The notes under the pieces: generated by a model
What the model saw: only the letters and a program-made list of their open reading frames with translations
What the model was told of the DNA's origin: nothing
Databases searched by the model: none
Assembly: GCA_905618945.1 (NCBI GenBank)
Contig: CAJQTF010000010.1
Location: 1-64,000, forward strand
Origin: an uncultured Methylophilaceae bacterium
Lineage (GTDB): Bacteria; Pseudomonadota; Gammaproteobacteria; Burkholderiales; Methylophilaceae
Length of the DNA: 64,000 nucleotides
Direction: 5' to 3'
Shown here: piece by piece, positions 61,125 through 64,000 of the stretch
How positions within the stretch are numbered: the stretch's first letter is position 1
Layout: each line of letters begins with the position of its first letter
Made by a program: the position numbers and the translations under genes

Positions 61125-62023
61125 GAACACAACTCTCTGATGGCCTTATTAAGCTAGCAAACCAGAACAACGAAATGATTTTTCTCACTGGTGATCTTGG
61201 TTTTATGGCTCTTGAAAAATTACGAGATAAATTAAAAGAAAAATTTATAAATGTTGGAATTGCCGAACAAAATATGATTGGAGTCGCAGCTGGAATGGCA
61301 AGTGAAGGACTTATTCCATGGGTATATAGTATTGCTCCATTTTGTTACGCAAGACCATTTGAACAAATTCGAAACGATGTTTCTTTTCATAATCTGCCCG
61401 TTAAATTAATAGGTAATGGAGGAGGTTATGGATATGGTGTAATGGGAGCAACACATCATGCGATTGAGGATTATGGAATTTTACTAACACTAACTAACTT
61501 TAGAGTTTTTATTCCATGCTTTAATGAGGATATTTATCCGGTATTAAAATTATCAAATTCTAATGAAAAACCAACGTACATAAGACTTGGCTATGATGAG
61601 TCTGATCAGGAGTATGTCCCACCAAAATACGAAAGCTGGAGGCAACTTACTCGTGGCGACGGCCCAGTAATTATTGTTACAGGACCTATAGCAACGACTT
61701 ATATTAAAGCTTTTGAAAAATTAGAAAAAAAGAAAAGGCCAAATTTATGGATTTTATGTGAGCTACCAATACTCGAAGAATCATTACCAAAAAATTTAAT
61801 TGAGCAAATAAATTTAACTAAAAATCTATTTGTTATTGAGGAGCATGTTGCTCAAGGTGGAATAGGATCACAGATCTCGTTAGTTTTAATTAAAAATAAT
61901 ATTAGTGTTAAAAGATTCACTCATTTATTTGCTACTTCGCATCATTTTGAAAAAAGCGGATCACAAAAATATCTTAGAAAAAAATGTGGCATCGATTTAA
62001 ATAATGTACTATCAAGACTATAA
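61121..62023 (+). CDS. Transketolase C-terminal subunit
   Basis: The 300-residue pyrimidine-binding and C-terminal domains of the split enzyme. The catalytic Glu that activates TPP is in NVGIAEQNMIGVAAGMASEG near residue 47, followed by YARPFEQIRNDVSFHNLPVKLIG and the GATHHAIEDYGIL His. Its ATGA overlap with the N subunit suggests equal synthesis of both. It is not a frameshifted full-length gene: separate subunits are a known arrangement, also found in polysaccharide clusters. The substrate is unknown; it is followed by the epimerase-GT2 fusion after 28 bp. Confidence 0.88.
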   Translation: MRTQLSDGLIKLANQNNEMIFLTGDLGFMALEKLRDKLKEKFINVGIAEQNMIGVAAGMASEGLIPWVYSIAPFCYARPFEQIRNDVSFHNLPVKLIGNGGGYGYGVMGATHHAIEDYGILLTLTNFRVFIPCFNEDIYPVLKLSNSNEKPTYIRLGYDESDQEYVPPKYESWRQLTRGDGPVIIVTGPIATTYIKAFEKLEKKKRPNLWILCELPILEESLPKNLIEQINLTKNLFVIEEHVAQGGIGSQISLVLIKNNISVKRFTHLFATSHHFEKSGSQKYLRKKCGIDLNNVLSRL

Positions 62024-62051
62024 ATTTAATCTTAAGTATTAACGGATATTA

Positions 62052-63992
62052 ATGAACATTGATAAGCACATACTATCTCTTGAGGGACCAATTTTAGTTT
62101 TAGGAGCTTCTGGCTTCATTGGAGCAAATCTTTTTAAAATGCTTCTATCAAAAAGAGAAGATGTTTATGGGGTGTGCAGACTTGAGAAAGGATGGAGGTT
62201 AGAAGGCGTTGACAGTAAAAATATAATCTTTACTGATGTAAATGATTCAGTAGCACTAAAAAATCTTATTAATACAATTACCCCAAGAACTGTTTTTGAT
62301 TTTATATCTTATGGCGCATATTCTTTCGAAGAAAGCCATGAAATTGTTTACCAAACAAATTTTTTATCTTTAACTAACATTGTCACTTTGCTTGAAGAAA
62401 AAGGAGTATCAGCATATATACACGCGGGTACATCTTCCGAATATGGTTTAAATTCAAAACAACCCAAAGAAGATTCAAGCCTAGAACCAAACAGCCATTA
62501 TTCATCCTCTAAAATTGCAGCATCATATTTTTTAAAATATGTGGGGAAAACCCGGAATTTTCCAGCCATTAACCTCAGATTATATTCAGTTTATGGCCCG
62601 CTTGAGGATTCATCAAGATTAATTCCAAACATATTAAATAATGCAAAAGTAAAAAAATTTCCTCCATTAGTGGACCCAGATATTTCAAGAGATTTTATTT
62701 TTATTGACGATGCATGCGAAGCATTTATTTTAGCAGCAAGTAAAATTCATCCCGAATTATATGGGGAAAGTTTTAATATTGGAACAGGTAGTAAAACAAC
62801 AATTAAAGATTTAGCATTAATAGTAAAGAAAATTTATAAAATTAAAGAAAAGCCAATTTTCAGCAATATGAGTAAAAGAAGTTGGGATCTAACTGAATGG
62901 TATTCAGATTCAAAAAAAGCAGAGAAGATTTTTGGCTGGAAATCTAAAACTAATTTAGTTGATGGTTTAAATTTAACATTTAATTGGCTAAGTACATTAA
63001 CAAAAAAAGATTATATTTCTATAACCAAACAAAATAGCTCGAATAAAAAGAGAAGTATTTCTGCAATTATTGCATGCTATAAAGATGAGATGGCAATTCC
63101 AATTATGTACCAAAGACTAACTAAAACATTTAAAGAAATAAAGATAGATTATGAGATCATTTTTGTTTGTGATGGAAGTCCACATAACGATATAGATGTA
63201 ATTAAGAAAATATCAAAAAATGACACACGAGTGATTGGGGTTAATCATTCAAGGAATTTTGGCTCACAAATGGCTTTTAGGAGCGGAATGGAGTTATCAA
63301 CTAAGCAAGCTGTTGTTTTATTAGATGGCGATTTACAAGACCCTCCAGAATTAATTAAAGACTTCGTTAAAAAATGGCTAGAAGGGAATGATGTTGTATA
63401 CGGCACTAGAGTAAAAAGAGAAATGCCTTTTTATTGGGGGTTCTTGTATAAAGCCTTTTACAGAATTTTGTCATCATTAAGTTTTATTAAAATTCCACTT
63501 GATGCAGGTGATTTTTCCTTACTTGATAAAAGAGTCGTTAGTTGGATTCTAAAGTGTCCAGAACGTGATTTGTTTATGAGGGGAATTAGAGCTTTTGTTG
63601 GATTTAACCAGGTAGGCGTAGATTATATTAGACCAGCTCGAGCGTTTGGAAACTCAACTAATAGTTTATTTAAAAATATAGGCTGGGCAAAAATGGGTAT
63701 TTTGTCATTTACAAATGCCCCGTTAAATTTAATGACGATTATGGGGTTTGCTACATTAATTCTTTCTATTATTTTAATTTTATTATTTACTTCATTAAAA
63801 ATATTTTTCCCAGATATTGCACCAAAAGGAGCAACAACAATTATGCTTTTGGTTCTTTCTTTTGGATCAATTAATCTTTTTGCTATTTCATTGGTCGGGG
63901 AATACATTGGAAAAATAATTTTAGAAGTTAAACAAAGACCTAGAGTAATACGCTCAGAAATTATTAGGAGTGGCGTTACAACAGAGTTGTAA
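62052..63992 (+). CDS. Fusion of NAD-dependent sugar epimerase/dehydratase and GtrB-like glycosyltransferase 2
   Basis: A 646-residue two-domain protein. Residues 1-320 are an extended SDR: nucleotide-binding VLGASGFIGANLF, AGTSSEYG, catalytic YSSSKIAAS, RLYSVYGP and RDFIFIDDACEAF. From about 333 starts a GT-A glycosyltransferase: SAIIACYKDE, FVCDGSPHND and the DxD-like LLDGDLQDPPE near 425, followed by two membrane segments (about 555-580 and 595-620) as in GtrB/ArnC/DPM enzymes that load sugars on polyprenyl phosphate. The frame is open throughout with no internal stop. The nucleotide sugar is unknown. The gene ends 8 bp before the window edge. Confidence 0.87.
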   Translation: MNIDKHILSLEGPILVLGASGFIGANLFKMLLSKREDVYGVCRLEKGWRLEGVDSKNIIFTDVNDSVALKNLINTITPRTVFDFISYGAYSFEESHEIVYQTNFLSLTNIVTLLEEKGVSAYIHAGTSSEYGLNSKQPKEDSSLEPNSHYSSSKIAASYFLKYVGKTRNFPAINLRLYSVYGPLEDSSRLIPNILNNAKVKKFPPLVDPDISRDFIFIDDACEAFILAASKIHPELYGESFNIGTGSKTTIKDLALIVKKIYKIKEKPIFSNMSKRSWDLTEWYSDSKKAEKIFGWKSKTNLVDGLNLTFNWLSTLTKKDYISITKQNSSNKKRSISAIIACYKDEMAIPIMYQRLTKTFKEIKIDYEIIFVCDGSPHNDIDVIKKISKNDTRVIGVNHSRNFGSQMAFRSGMELSTKQAVVLLDGDLQDPPELIKDFVKKWLEGNDVVYGTRVKREMPFYWGFLYKAFYRILSSLSFIKIPLDAGDFSLLDKRVVSWILKCPERDLFMRGIRAFVGFNQVGVDYIRPARAFGNSTNSLFKNIGWAKMGILSFTNAPLNLMTIMGFATLILSIILILLFTSLKIFFPDIAPKGATTIMLLVLSFGSINLFAISLVGEYIGKIILEVKQRPRVIRSEIIRSGVTTEL

Positions 63993-64000
63993 GGTAAAAA

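Noticed and set aside
60402-62023. A single transketolase gene broken by a frameshift
   Set aside because: The two frames meet in a clean ATGA overlap, each part ends at a natural domain border and separate N and C subunits are a known family arrangement.

Overview
The window is 64 kb of very AT-rich, tightly packed bacterial chromosome. Gene content and order are betaproteobacterial: hemA-prfA-prmC, metX-metW, rpe-gph-trpEGDC, aroK-aroB-dgt, yebC-ruvCAB-ybgC-tol/pal-queE-queC, rpsP-rimM-trmD-rplS and rpsU-yqeY-dnaG-rpoD. With the low GC, tiny gaps, overlapping gene ends and absent type IV pilus genes between mrcA and aroK, this fits a streamlined aquatic Methylophilales (OM43 / 'Ca. Methylopumilus'-like lineage). 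The assignment comes from recalled gene orders and protein style, not from a database search, and no methanol dehydrogenase or RuMP key gene lies in the window.

Layout. 0-7.7 kb: pyrE and xthA diverge from an 18-bp gap; a minus-strand run hemA-prfA-prmC-metX-metW-ampG-like follows. 7.7-14 kb: plus-strand rpe-gph-trpE-trpG-trpD-trpC-hemB. 14-19.7 kb: an unrecognised gene and mrcA on the minus strand, then aroK-aroB-dgt. 19.7-23.2 kb: a major porin with a structured 5' region and strong terminator, then a TPR/glycosyltransferase-like gene. 23.2-27.5 kb: the nitrogen regulon ntrC-ntrB-glnA, with a readable sigma-54 promoter, two NtrC-like sites upstream of glnA and a third upstream of ntrB. 27.5-33.8 kb: aroE, uvrA, an MFS transporter, ssb, an FmdB-like zinc ribbon and a DUF502 protein. 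33.8-46.5 kb: aspS, three small accessory genes, then a near-continuous chain from yebC to queC. 46.6-56.6 kb: ribosomal protein operon, xerD, folB/plsY/tsaD, the macromolecular synthesis operon and a tRNA with anticodon CAT.

56.6-64 kb is different in character. After the tRNA come two tandem 526-residue membrane proteins (probable GT-C type glycosyltransferases), a two-subunit transketolase, and a fused sugar epimerase/polyprenyl-phosphate glycosyltransferase. I read this as the start of a surface-polysaccharide island, and it is the best candidate here for an undescribed pathway: a sugar is made, loaded on undecaprenyl phosphate by the fusion protein, and transferred outside the membrane by the GT-C enzymes. 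This is inference.

Other points of interest are two genes (ruvC and the transketolase N subunit) whose best starts are ATT codons behind good Shine-Dalgarno sequences, a 17-bp perfect inverted repeat between tolB and pal, a 26-bp perfect palindrome upstream of the porin, and matching Ala/Glu-rich tails on ribosomal proteins S16 and L19. No stretch longer than 300 bases lacks a gene. I saw no rRNA, insertion sequence, prophage or CRISPR array.
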